From Pseudobacteriovorax antillogorgiicola (GTDB lineage: Bacteria; Bdellovibrionota_B; Oligoflexia; Oligoflexales; Oligoflexaceae): a stretch of 64,000 nucleotides of DNA. This document shows, piece after piece, positions 25,687-36,832 of this stretch. The DNA lies in NCBI RefSeq assembly GCF_900177345.1, contig NZ_FWZT01000006.1:186001-250000 (forward strand). Direction: 5' to 3'. The position numbers and the translations under genes are program-made. Positions within the stretch are counted from its first letter, which is position 1. Each line of letters starts with the position of its first letter. Under the pieces are notes generated by a model. It was not told the origin of the DNA. It was given only the letters and a program-made list of their open reading frames with translations, and did no database searches.

Positions 25687-27414
25687 CTACCATCTCTTGC
25701 TGATCGTTACACCGTCGATATCGATGTTGGTCTTATAAACGAAGTTCCATTCATAGAAACTCCAGATATATTCCTCCTTGTAAGTAGCGGCTTTAACCAC
25801 TTCTTGGAAACGCGAGAAACTCTGATGCATCTTTTCATTACCAACGACAACGGCCCACATCTGCCTGCCGCGATCGGCTCCCGAATACAAAATGCCGTCT
25901 TTCACTGTATCCGCATCACGTAAAACCGCGATATAGCTACTTCCTTTTCGACCAATTACCCACAGGCCATGGCTTGTGGTTTCATCAAACCTTTCTGCTG
26001 GCCAGTGAAGCGCCACATCAGTGTCGATTTGCTTGATCCCATCGGCCACCTTTATTTCCTTATTAGGATTGTACGTGATGAGAGCCACATGACCCTTTTG
26101 CGTGATAGATGGTAAATGAGTATTCTGCATAAGGCTTGAATATTTATTCCATTGACTTGATATTTCTCCAGCTTGAGTCCACACTGATATATCATCTACA
26201 GTAGCCGCCCAGGGACGTTGTTGATAGCCAGCGTAGCCCCCATAGTAGTTATCAATGGAAGTTAAAACAACACCTTGATTTTTAAATATATCAATAGTCG
26301 CCTCTGATATAGCTGATCCTCTAGAGAAACTTGCTCCTATTTTTGCAAAACCGTTGGCCCATGAATCAGGAAAATTTGGAATGTTCTTGAATACGGAAAA
26401 GTGCTTACTTTTTTCAAGATTATAAAAGTCGACAGTGTAGGTGGTGTCATTGGCAACACTAGGGTGGAAATAGCCTCCTGCACTCCATTGGAAAAAAGTT
26501 CTATCCTGTCGATTGAGTCCCTTGTGAATAGAAGAGTCACTCATAGAGTGGCCGAATGAATAAGAGACATCTAGCTCATTCCGCCAAGTAGAGGCCGCCT
26601 CTTCTAAGCTCATTGAAGTTGTCGCGAGAAAGCCAGTAATGTGCGAAGGACCTGTTGGTTGCCGTCCTAGACCTGTTAAAGCATAGGTTAAAGGATGGTA
26701 AGACGTCCCCTTATACTTACTTAAGTAGTTGCGACCTGCGGCTGGGAAAAAAGAACCTTGGTCGTTGACCACCATCAACCATGTTTTCATTAGTATCGAA
26801 GCTGCTTTCTCCGCTTTCATACGAATGGCCTCATCTTCTGCAAAGTCAACTAGGTTCAAAAGGCCAGAAAGCGTGTAAGGAAGGTAAGTTGTCGAAAAAA
26901 ACTCATAAAAACCGTACTTGATCTTTAGGTCTAGATAATGATGGAGTCGATCATCCAAGGCAGGATCCATTTGCCAGCCTTTAAGCTGCCTCATGAGGTA
27001 AGCAGACGACATCCACATGATGAGATGGTTTTCAGACCAATAGCAGTACAGCCCCTCGTCATACTCTTGCCAGTAGTGGAGATCTGCAAGCTGTTGGAGG
27101 AGTCGATCTTCCATCTGAGCAGATATGACTTGCTGAGAATGACTCTGTGCAAAGTACAAAGTCCGAACCAACTTCACTAGACTGAAGTCTCCCGTTTCTT
27201 TGGTAAGTGTGCTAGTTAGAAGAGATTGAAGCCAGGTATCCTTGACTGACAACCCTTCGTACGCAAAGATGGGGGACGCATCAGAATTAGGATTTTCTAG
27301 GGATACTTGTCTAAGCAAAGATTTTCGATCCTCCGTTCCAAAGTTAACGTCCTGACCGACGGACAGAGTCGTGAGCAGAGAACACCAAATGGTGAGGAGA
27401 TAGACTGGTTTCAT
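25687..27414 (-). CDS. Secreted protein with helical-toroid plus beta-sandwich architecture
   Basis: 575 residues with a Sec signal peptide (YLLTIWCSLLTTLSVGQ). The N-terminal half is rich in amphipathic helices with aromatic clusters (LHYWQEYDEGLYCYWSENH, YGFYEFFSTTYLPYTL, SGLLNLVDFAEDEAIRMKA), like an alpha/alpha toroid. The C-terminal half is beta-rich (QGVVLTSIDNYYGGYAGYQ, HGLWVIGRKGSSYIAVL). This arrangement recalls polysaccharide lyases and heparinase-like enzymes, but I cannot identify catalytic residues with confidence, so the lyase idea is inference. The gene is monocistronic, with a 436-base gap upstream. Confidence 0.6.
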   Translation of the reverse strand: MKPVYLLTIWCSLLTTLSVGQDVNFGTEDRKSLLRQVSLENPNSDASPIFAYEGLSVKDTWLQSLLTSTLTKETGDFSLVKLVRTLYFAQSHSQQVISAQMEDRLLQQLADLHYWQEYDEGLYCYWSENHLIMWMSSAYLMRQLKGWQMDPALDDRLHHYLDLKIKYGFYEFFSTTYLPYTLSGLLNLVDFAEDEAIRMKAEKAASILMKTWLMVVNDQGSFFPAAGRNYLSKYKGTSYHPLTYALTGLGRQPTGPSHITGFLATTSMSLEEAASTWRNELDVSYSFGHSMSDSSIHKGLNRQDRTFFQWSAGGYFHPSVANDTTYTVDFYNLEKSKHFSVFKNIPNFPDSWANGFAKIGASFSRGSAISEATIDIFKNQGVVLTSIDNYYGGYAGYQQRPWAATVDDISVWTQAGEISSQWNKYSSLMQNTHLPSITQKGHVALITYNPNKEIKVADGIKQIDTDVALHWPAERFDETTSHGLWVIGRKGSSYIAVLRDADTVKDGILYSGADRGRQMWAVVVGNEKMHQSFSRFQEVVKAATYKEEYIWSFYEWNFVYKTNIDIDGVTISKRW

Positions 27415-27850
27415 AGTTAATACTCATAGTTATTGCTGAAGGGATGGCAAATCTTTGAATTGGTAAATAATAAACATCATCACTACAAGTTATTAATTCT
27501 AAAGCACTAGATCGATCTTATAGATTCTGCAAACTCCAGACTGCTTCCTTTTTTATATATCTGCTATTTTTAGATTTCATTGTATATAGTCGGTCTTCAA
27601 CCTGTTAGAGGGCCCTGGATAGTTATCAAGGTGTGAAAAACCTATGAGACAAGGCTTGGTTAAAAAATGCGAGGAGATAGTACAATTCGTATAGGACGAG
27701 TATTTTTTTAAGCGCAACGAAGTATCATAGGTTTCGTTCTCCCTAATATTTTTAGCTAAACTTTCACCCTATACTAGGCTCGATTTTCCCAGCATAGAAA
27801 AGTATTACCCCCGATAGAAAAAGAAATAGAATGGTAGGGGGATACCTCTG
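27415..27850. other. Intergenic region with no supported gene
   Basis: Divergent AT-rich gap that should hold promoters for the flanking genes. A weak hairpin (AACGAA/TTCGTT) lies at 27716-27738. AGGGGG before the ATG at 27851 is the ribosome site of the downstream gene. I see no RNA gene or repeat. Confidence 0.45.
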
Positions 27851-29317
27851 ATGGACTCAGAACTGATTAACGACACTCATCTTCTGCATGGCTCACAATC
27901 ATGCCAAGCCTTAGCTACCTCTATGCCCGAAACTGCAATTGAAATTGAGGTACTACGTCGAGCTAAACTTACCAATTTAATAGCCCCAAGCAATGGGTTG
28001 CTTTCAGGTCTTTACCCTAAGGAAAACATACCAGGATTTCTTTTAGACCGTTATGGGGACAAGGACACGATACTTCAACTTCCTTGGGTTAACTTGGATC
28101 TGGATGAAAAAAATAGAATTCTTGATGATCTTTCCAGTCGAGTAGACTTTGACAAGGACCGACGGTTACCAGGATTTGTCGCTCGACGCCACTTTGAAAT
28201 CAAGGCGCGCAAAGATTTTGTCTTCTTAGGCGTAAAGTACCGTAAGGGCAGAAGCTATACTTTGAATCTAGAAGGTTTTTTGCAAGATCTAGTTGAGTAC
28301 TCGTCTTCTTCTCGTGTTAAAGGTGCTATTGGAATCGAGTTTCATTTTCGAAGTAAGCTTCCTTTCCTTGAGTTTCGAAGAGAAATCGATATCTTTTTTA
28401 AATCAGTGGTACCGAGTATCGAGGGAGAAAGTAAGCTAGTTCCAGATGGCATACATTTACATATTCCGGCTGTCTTACCAATGAAGTATTTTGCAAGACT
28501 TCGAAAACAGGGCTATAGTGGGGAAGAAGCCGCTGTCGCTCTGACATTTTATGTGCAAATGGCCGAACTATGCTTGATTATTGATAACGCTAGATCCTAT
28601 GGTATTGGCCTGGATACTATTCCACATAAGCTTCCTTCAAAGCCTCCTATGATTGATTTTCTAAGTAAAGATAAGATTGAAAAGACTTATCACTATTTTC
28701 TCGATATCTACCAAGGTAAGGAACCAAAATTACGAGGAACACTTAAGAAAAATAACGTCGGGGTTCGTAGTGGGGATATCTACGATCAACCCTCGTTATG
28801 GGGACTTGAACTTCGCTTCAATCACTTCGATACCACGAGAAAGCAGTGCTATGGCGATCTCGCTGACAGTATTAGACGAACCATGCATCAGCAAACTTTC
28901 GCTGTGCCCATGGATGCAGTGCAAGGTTTTGTGAAGAATCACGGGCAGAACATTGGCGCAGGTTTGAAAAAACACTGGTTTCGGGGGCCAATCATCAAGC
29001 AGATCCAAGAAAATTTGGACAACGTTGCCCTTGCGAAGCTTATGCTAGTCTATTTAAAAAACAAAAAAATACAAGATTTCCCGTTCATCGTTGGAGGTTT
29101 CCAGCCATCAGCACAAATACTGTTCATGGACTGGTCAAAACATCCTATTTTTTCTGCCTTAGGAGATTGTGAGAGAATTGTAGCAACCCAGGCTGAACAT
29201 TTAGAACGAGCCATCTTACAAAAAGATTATACAATAAGCGATATGGCCGCTTTCTTTACTAGCTCTGGTATAGCCCAAGTCACTCGAAATATTTTGTACC
29301 CTACACCGTTCACTTGA
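27851..29317 (+). CDS. Unknown protein, possible amidoligase-like fold
   Basis: 488-residue cytoplasmic protein without signal peptide or membrane segments. I do not recognise it firmly. Three spaced motifs recall carboxylate-amine ligases of the GCS/amidoligase fold: IGIEFHFRSK near residue 155, DGIHLHIPA near 200 and WGLELRFNHFD near 315. In those families, strands of the type G-x-E-x-E, H-x-H and E-x-R bind metal-ATP. The N-terminus (LIAPSNGLLSGLYPKENIPGF) and C-terminus are not informative. AGGGGG lies 9 bases before the ATG. It has no evident operon partner. The assignment is speculative. Confidence 0.5.
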   Translation: MDSELINDTHLLHGSQSCQALATSMPETAIEIEVLRRAKLTNLIAPSNGLLSGLYPKENIPGFLLDRYGDKDTILQLPWVNLDLDEKNRILDDLSSRVDFDKDRRLPGFVARRHFEIKARKDFVFLGVKYRKGRSYTLNLEGFLQDLVEYSSSSRVKGAIGIEFHFRSKLPFLEFRREIDIFFKSVVPSIEGESKLVPDGIHLHIPAVLPMKYFARLRKQGYSGEEAAVALTFYVQMAELCLIIDNARSYGIGLDTIPHKLPSKPPMIDFLSKDKIEKTYHYFLDIYQGKEPKLRGTLKKNNVGVRSGDIYDQPSLWGLELRFNHFDTTRKQCYGDLADSIRRTMHQQTFAVPMDAVQGFVKNHGQNIGAGLKKHWFRGPIIKQIQENLDNVALAKLMLVYLKNKKIQDFPFIVGGFQPSAQILFMDWSKHPIFSALGDCERIVATQAEHLERAILQKDYTISDMAAFFTSSGIAQVTRNILYPTPFT

Positions 29318-29481
29318 CCTTGAAATTATCGACATCTTCTGTCCTCTTGTGGAAAACAAGCTAGTCTGCCTGATCATAAAAAATGGTGAAGTAGGTATTA
29401 TCGATTGAGTCATTACTTTTTTAGGACGATAAAACACAAGGAAGGTGTATTGCCTCTGGAAACGAACAGCTAGGTCTTGGT

Positions 29482-30159
29482 GTGCACAGTATATTACGAC
29501 CCAATATCTATGTAGCTCTTCTCTGTTTTGCTTGGATTCAAATCTTAAGCAGTAACATCGCTTATGCTAACTTAAATCTTCTTATTCACTCAGGTGCTAG
29601 CACGGCAAGTCATAAGTCGACAACTTTTCAAGGGTTAAATCTTTCTGGTCAACTGTTGTGGAGTTTTGATTTCTTAGGCCTATTAACCGGTGTTTCTGGC
29701 CAACAAATCAAACTAAAAAGCATCGGAGCACCTATGGCAAAGACAGCCACCATCAATTTAGTGGGAGCAACCATGGGCGCTCGTTTCGATGGTTTATCCA
29801 GTTTTTTGCAGTTCACCATTTCTAGCTACCCGATATCAGATTTTTCGACTCTTGGAATCAGTGAGGTTCGCATCAATGGTAAGGGATATGGTTATTCTGT
29901 GGTCGAAACTCATAGCGGTATGCCCCCTATTGGGGCCAGATTTGAATACCTATTCAAAGGAAGCGATCGCCGTTTAAGCAAAGATCAGCTTTTGCTCTAT
30001 GGTCTATCGGTAGATGGCGTTGCCCAAGCGATCAACAAAGTCTCGATCGTTAAATCTAGTTCACAAGAATCAGTTCTTCCTTCTGAAACCAACAGAGACA
30101 TTGAAGACAGTCAAATACAGATCTTAAGCGTCAGTTTAGTTCTGGGCTTTACGCTCTAG
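29482..30159 (+). CDS. Secreted beta-rich protein of unknown function
   Basis: 225 residues from a GTG with a Sec signal peptide (IYVALLCFAWIQILSSNIAYA). The mature domain is beta-rich and Gly/Ser-rich: STTFQGLNLSGQLLWSFDF, TINLVGATMGARFDG, VLGFTL at the C-terminus. The pattern fits a small outer-membrane barrel, although the last residue is Leu. No ribosome site is clear, so the start is uncertain. It follows the possible amidoligase gene by 164 bases and is convergent with the lipoprotein pair downstream. Function unknown. Confidence 0.6.
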   Translation: MHSILRPNIYVALLCFAWIQILSSNIAYANLNLLIHSGASTASHKSTTFQGLNLSGQLLWSFDFLGLLTGVSGQQIKLKSIGAPMAKTATINLVGATMGARFDGLSSFLQFTISSYPISDFSTLGISEVRINGKGYGYSVVETHSGMPPIGARFEYLFKGSDRRLSKDQLLLYGLSVDGVAQAINKVSIVKSSSQESVLPSETNRDIEDSQIQILSVSLVLGFTL

Positions 30160-30168
30160 AGCCAATTT

Positions 30169-31539
30169 CTAAAATTCGAAGCTGTGCTCAAGAATCTCCC
30201 CATTACTGAGTAGATAGCTTACCTTAATTTGCGAATCTACGCGGGTACAGACTAGAGTTTCAGCAAAGCTTACCTGGCTAATCATTTCAGCACAGCCTGT
30301 GACAGATATGCTCGAAAGCTCTATTATCTTGTTAGGAACGATGATAAAGTTGGGATCTATTCCCTGCAGGGATGGCTCTGGAAGTAAATAGATATGTCCC
30401 GAAGCTCGACCAAATTCTTGTCCCTCTAGATAGTATATTATTTCAACAATTCTTGTTCCTTGAGAGGGGCTCAATACGACTTCTGTTTCAGGACTGAAAG
30501 GCATAGTCGTGAAAGTAGAATCTGTGTCCATAACATCTCCAACTATCTTCATAGTCACATCTTCTAGACTATCGACACGAGCTTGCACGATGACTCTAGG
30601 GTCGAATGTATAGAAAGTGTGCTGTTTAAAGCTAACCTGAAATTCACTGTGTTGCGGATCATTGTAAATTTTAAGATTGATCGGTTCACATTGATTGCCC
30701 GCAATATCTGCTATCGTTACTTGAATATCGTTATATCCATTTAAGTTCTTTAGCTGTCGATACGCTCTCACGCCTTCTGAAAATGTCTGGTAGTCGTAAA
30801 TGGTCCTTACATCACCTGTAATCTGAAATTGGAGAGGATAAGGATCAATAGCACTCACCGCGATTTCAACCTGTGATTCGTTGACGATGTTAGATTTGGT
30901 ATTTGCTTGGCAATCTAGTGGTGGAGTAGATTTTTTAACAAGTTCGAGATCTACTAGATCGCTTTCTAATCCAAAGATGTTCTTATAGCGTACTTGAAAC
31001 TTTTTGATTCCATCTTCACTACTAACTACCAGAGGTATTTGACCATCTAGAGGAATGTCATACCACTGTCCGGCGGAAAATTGATTCAAATCCCCCGCAA
31101 TCCAAATCTGATTGGTATCTTCACCTTTAGTCGAGGGGATTAACAAAATGACGTCTGTATCGTGGGTAGCATTTTCATTAAAACTGACGACCGGATCCGG
31201 AGGAGGTTCGGTACTAAACTCCCAGAAGAGACTATCTTCTAAGTAAGCATGATAATCCTGATTCAGGAGAACTAGCTCTAATTCGTATTCTCCTTCTCCA
31301 GTAGTCATCAAATCCACAACATCCCTTAGAGGATAGATAGAATCAAGGTCCACACTAGCAGTTAGGCCATTGCCAGTGATTTTAAAGAATGGCGGACTGC
31401 CTTTGCTTGACGTGAGAAAGAGTCTATTACCAGGTTCAGAACTAGCAACCGTTTCTAAGTTATAGCTAACCTCTCCAACATTCGATTCTTTGCCACAGGA
31501 ATATAAACCACCTAGAACGATTAAAATTACTGTGCGCAT
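30169..31539 (-). CDS. Large lipoprotein, Ig-like/beta-sandwich
   Basis: 456 residues with a lipoprotein signal (MRTVILIVLGGLYSC). The mature chain is a long series of beta strands (TASVDLDSIYPL, EYELELVLLNQ, FQVRYKNIFGLESDLVDLEL, EFQVSFKQHTFYTF) like tandem Ig-like domains. The ATG at 31539 lies one base after the stop of the upstream lipoprotein gene, so the two form an operon; an in-frame ATG 18 bases further upstream lies inside that gene. It may be a surface adhesin or structural protein (inference). Function unknown. Confidence 0.7.
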   Translation of the reverse strand: MRTVILIVLGGLYSCGKESNVGEVSYNLETVASSEPGNRLFLTSSKGSPPFFKITGNGLTASVDLDSIYPLRDVVDLMTTGEGEYELELVLLNQDYHAYLEDSLFWEFSTEPPPDPVVSFNENATHDTDVILLIPSTKGEDTNQIWIAGDLNQFSAGQWYDIPLDGQIPLVVSSEDGIKKFQVRYKNIFGLESDLVDLELVKKSTPPLDCQANTKSNIVNESQVEIAVSAIDPYPLQFQITGDVRTIYDYQTFSEGVRAYRQLKNLNGYNDIQVTIADIAGNQCEPINLKIYNDPQHSEFQVSFKQHTFYTFDPRVIVQARVDSLEDVTMKIVGDVMDTDSTFTTMPFSPETEVVLSPSQGTRIVEIIYYLEGQEFGRASGHIYLLPEPSLQGIDPNFIIVPNKIIELSSISVTGCAEMISQVSFAETLVCTRVDSQIKVSYLLSNGEILEHSFEF

Positions 31540-31540
31540 A

Positions 31541-32584
31541 TTAGGGGCCGTCTCCACTCTGCACTATAGTGGTAACATCCACATTGAAGTAGAGGTATGA
31601 CGGGCCGGACTTCAATGCAAATATCATGTTTGCGTTACTGTGCATGGGGGCGCTGCCTGGCAATACCATAACATCAGCATCCCCTGTATCAGCGGTTATA
31701 AAACCGCCGTTTGTTAAAACAGGTGAACCGCCTCCGGCAACAAATGCTTCTGTGGACATATCGACTTGACTTCCCCCGCCAAAGGCAGTGAACATGGTTT
31801 CCAAGTCTGAAACCGAAGGAGAGCCTCCGTATGTGTCCGTGCCCATTGCAAGATAAATGGAATCCAATCGTACATCGAAGCAAGTAATGTCGTTACCTGT
31901 CCCTGTAACTGCTTGGTTGCATTCGAGCTGAAACCTGAATTCACCGTTGCCATTTGCTGTAATCCCGACCAATTCAATCTGATTTACAGTAAAATCAGGT
32001 GCTGCCTGGCCATCAACGCTCAATTCAGCGGACTCACGAACAGTTGGCTCTCCAATAGTTTGATCACCACCGTCAGTAATTTCCGAAAATTCATAGTGAA
32101 TTGCATCGGTACTTGATATGGGGCTGCCTAGGGTTTCAATCACTTCTACTGTCAGTTCGTCAGCTGGGCTTGCTGCATTCACCTCAAAAGTTGCAATGTC
32201 ACCTGCTTGCCAGGTATCGAAAACAGATCCAGCTTTGGGAGTATAGGTCTTACTGTTCAGGGTAAACTGCGTTAACTTTGCTAGACAGTCACGATCAAAC
32301 TCGTAGACTTCGAGGTAGTTCGATGTCTCATCTACTGTTGCGGTCAGACCAGTCGCACAGGAATCTAGCGAGATCGAAAAAGTAGTTGCATCTGCAAGGA
32401 GGGTAAGGTTTTCCTGCTGCCGAAAAGTGATGGGCACCTGAATTAATTGTGCATCGATGGGCACCCGTGGGTTGTCCTGCTCTGAAAAGTCAGTCTCTCC
32501 TCCCACGTATTGGACCTTGACCTCCCCACCGCATGAAAGCACTAAGGACCAAAGAACCCAGGGGTATATGACGTATTTTGCCAT
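31541..32584 (-). CDS. Lipoprotein, first gene of a two-gene lipoprotein operon
   Basis: 347 residues from the ATG at 32584 with a lipoprotein signal (KYVIYPWVLWSLVLSC). An alternative GTG four codons upstream abuts the AGAGG ribosome site, so the ATG is preferred. The mature part is acidic, Thr/Ser/Gly-rich and beta-rich, with segments such as SISLDSCATGLTATVDETSN and ICFD-type Cys pairs. The C-terminal segment (GSAPMHSNANMIFALKSGPSYLYFNVDV) resembles an extracellular beta domain. It is directly followed by another lipoprotein gene. No family recognised. Confidence 0.7.
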   Translation of the reverse strand: MAKYVIYPWVLWSLVLSCGGEVKVQYVGGETDFSEQDNPRVPIDAQLIQVPITFRQQENLTLLADATTFSISLDSCATGLTATVDETSNYLEVYEFDRDCLAKLTQFTLNSKTYTPKAGSVFDTWQAGDIATFEVNAASPADELTVEVIETLGSPISSTDAIHYEFSEITDGGDQTIGEPTVRESAELSVDGQAAPDFTVNQIELVGITANGNGEFRFQLECNQAVTGTGNDITCFDVRLDSIYLAMGTDTYGGSPSVSDLETMFTAFGGGSQVDMSTEAFVAGGGSPVLTNGGFITADTGDADVMVLPGSAPMHSNANMIFALKSGPSYLYFNVDVTTIVQSGDGP

Positions 32585-32838
32585 ATGTCCAGACACCTCT
32601 TAAGCAAAATTTCGAACATTTCCTTGTCGGTAGTTTTTCTATAAAGATTAGAACTACTTGCAACCCATCATCCATGACGATGCAGATCTACACATTCCAC
32701 TGTATAATCGGCAAATATGAAGTCGATGCAATAAGACAGTTAAGAGATCGACTCTATAAAGAGGTTGACATACGAACATCAGATCGTTTCATTGGTGGTG
32801 CACTTTGCACTGCAGCCACGACCACTATAGGAATCTCG

Positions 32839-33567
32839 ATGATTGAATTACTTAGCTCTCCCGAAGTTTGGATCAGCTTACTGACATTAACATCCCTTGA
32901 AATCGTGCTTGGAATCGACAATGTCATATTTATCGCAATACTAGCAGGAAAACTTCCAGCTGAGCAGCAGGAAAAAGCCAGAAAACTGGGTCTTACAGGA
33001 GCGCTTGTGACGAGGCTGGCTTTGCTGTCAGTTATCTCGATTATCGTGCAGTTGGACAGCCCACTTTTTCAAATTTTTGGTCGCGATATTTCTTGGAAAT
33101 CAATCATACTAATGATAGGCGGCTTGTTTCTACTATACAAGGCAACCCGCGAGATCCACCACAAGCTTGAAGGTGCAGGAGACCAATCTCACGTCACCAC
33201 AAAAGTTAGCACCATGGGAGCAGTCATCGGCCAAATCATGTTGCTCGATATTGTCTTCTCCATTGACTCAGTCATTACAGCGGTAGGACTCAGCCCCTAT
33301 ATTTCTGTGATGGTCTTGGCCAACATTATCGCCCTCGGCGTCATGCTGCTGGCTGCAAAAACAATTTCGGATTTTGTCGAAACACACCCATCGCTCAAAG
33401 TGCTGGCACTTAGTTTCTTGCTAATGATTGGTTTAGTACTATTGGCCGAAGGTTTCGGTCTCCATATACCTAAAGGCTATGTCTACTTTGCAATGGGCTT
33501 TAGCGTGATGGTCGAGTTTATCAATATCAAAGCAGCATCACGGAAGAAACGAAAGCAAAGTCACTAG
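32839..33567 (+). CDS. TerC family integral membrane protein
   Basis: 242 residues from the ATG at 32839, preceded by AGGAA 5 bases upstream; the frame is open a further 261 bases upstream but without family likeness. Seven predicted membrane segments. The family's two conserved acidic motifs are present: TSLEIVLGIDNVIFIAIL near residue 20 and LLDIVFSIDSVITAVG near 135, both bearing the Asp that binds a metal. TerC/Alx/YkoY proteins act in metal (manganese) export and stress tolerance. The gene is separate from its neighbours, with 112 bases before katG. Confidence 0.9.
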   Translation: MIELLSSPEVWISLLTLTSLEIVLGIDNVIFIAILAGKLPAEQQEKARKLGLTGALVTRLALLSVISIIVQLDSPLFQIFGRDISWKSIILMIGGLFLLYKATREIHHKLEGAGDQSHVTTKVSTMGAVIGQIMLLDIVFSIDSVITAVGLSPYISVMVLANIIALGVMLLAAKTISDFVETHPSLKVLALSFLLMIGLVLLAEGFGLHIPKGYVYFAMGFSVMVEFINIKAASRKKRKQSH

Positions 33568-33631
33568 GATCAAGCTGCAAAAGCGTTGCGGCTGGCGTGT
33601 TTCCAAGAAAAACACTGCCTCCTATCCCTGA

Positions 33632-35878
<2,247 letters not shown>

Positions 35879-35887
35879 AACACTGAC

Positions 35888-35910
35888 AGCTCCATGACTT
35901 CCATGGAGCT
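35888..35910 (+). terminator. Terminator hairpin after katG
   Basis: AGCTCCATG and CATGGAGCT form a perfect 9-bp stem with a 5-base loop, 10 bases after the katG stop; TCCTTG follows, so the T-tract is weak. Confidence 0.65.
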
Positions 35911-35968
35911 TCCTTGCCCCAAATTAAAACCCTAAATCAGCTACTAATTGATCGGAAGAACGATAGGC

Positions 35969-36163
35969 CTACCAAGGGTTGACTAAATTAGGTACAAACT
36001 TAATAGCCAAACCTAGGAATAGGTAAGCGACTGTATAAGAAACAAATACTTTCAAAGCGAATCGTGGCGTGATTCTCACAGGAATGCGAGCTAGCACGAG
36101 AGCCGGTGCAAAAAACGAAATTAGAATTCCAAGGGTGATGATCTTATTGTACATAAAGTACAT
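35969..36163 (-). CDS. Small membrane protein at the end of the polysaccharide locus
   Basis: 64 residues with two predicted membrane segments (ITLGILISFFAPALVL and VFVSYTVAYLFLGLAI) separated by a basic loop (RIPVRITPR). It overlaps the 3' end of the Wza-like gene, so it would be its translationally coupled last partner. A second Met four codons in is possible. Unknown function; the small size lowers confidence. Confidence 0.5.
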   Translation of the reverse strand: MYFMYNKIITLGILISFFAPALVLARIPVRITPRFALKVFVSYTVAYLFLGLAIKFVPNLVNPW

Positions 36164-36755
36164 CGCCTCGTTCTAGGACAAAAGAGGCAATCGAAGCCGG
36201 GCCTCTGATGAGGTCATCGTAATCCACTGTATACTTACCGATGACACCATTTGGTTTCTTTCTATGCAAGATGATTTCACCATTGGATAATGGCGTCAAC
36301 CCACCAGCAACAGCTATGGCCTGAACGATTGTTGTTGATTCCTTGAAGATAAAAACCCCAGGGTTCCGAACAGTGCCAGAGATAAATACCTTGTAACTCT
36401 CGTAGGATATTATAGATAGGGTAATCACTGGATTTTTAATGTAATTTCTAAGCCTACCTTCGAGAACTCTTAATAACTGTCTTTCGGTCATTCCTCGGGC
36501 TTGAATCGAGCCAGTCAAGGGAAGATTCAGCACCCCAGATTGTGAAATCACGTAATTGCCATTGTAATCAGGCTGACCAGCCACTTTCATTTCTATAACA
36601 TCGTTCACTCCAAGGCGATACTCGCCATCGTCATTGAATGTACTACCTTTCACTGCCTTGCGTAGTGGCAGAATTTCCCCACTAGATGCACATGAGGTCA
36701 CAGCTACCAAAATCCACAAGAAGGCTAAATACAATAATGTTTTGAGAGGCTTCAT
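36144..36755 (-). CDS. Polysaccharide export lipoprotein (Wza-like, small form)
   Basis: 203 residues with a lipoprotein signal (TLLYLAFLWILVAVTSC). YRLGVNDVIEMKVAGQPDYNG is the poly-export domain start, followed by SGVLNLPLTGSIQARGMTERQL and a SLBB-like segment (VFISGTVRNPGVFIF, IVQAIAVAGGLT). These proteins form the outer-membrane channel for capsule or exopolysaccharide. At this length it has one SLBB-type repeat and lacks the long C-terminal helix region of E. coli Wza, so barrel formation would need a partner. The ATG at 36755 is chosen to give the lipobox. It is 77 bases after the GT2-GT26 gene. Confidence 0.9.
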   Translation of the reverse strand: MKPLKTLLYLAFLWILVAVTSCASSGEILPLRKAVKGSTFNDDGEYRLGVNDVIEMKVAGQPDYNGNYVISQSGVLNLPLTGSIQARGMTERQLLRVLEGRLRNYIKNPVITLSIISYESYKVFISGTVRNPGVFIFKESTTIVQAIAVAGGLTPLSNGEIILHRKKPNGVIGKYTVDYDDLIRGPASIASFVLERGDVLYVQ

Positions 36756-36832
36756 GGTAATCTCTAATCGATTTCGTTGTGTATAAAATCCTTCGCTTCC
36801 ATCATACCTTATCAAAGAGGGAAAAATGGGCC

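Noticed and set aside
32578-32838. Extended N-terminus of the TerC protein
   Set aside because: The open frame has no family likeness and the ATG at 32839 has a good ribosome site and the standard start.
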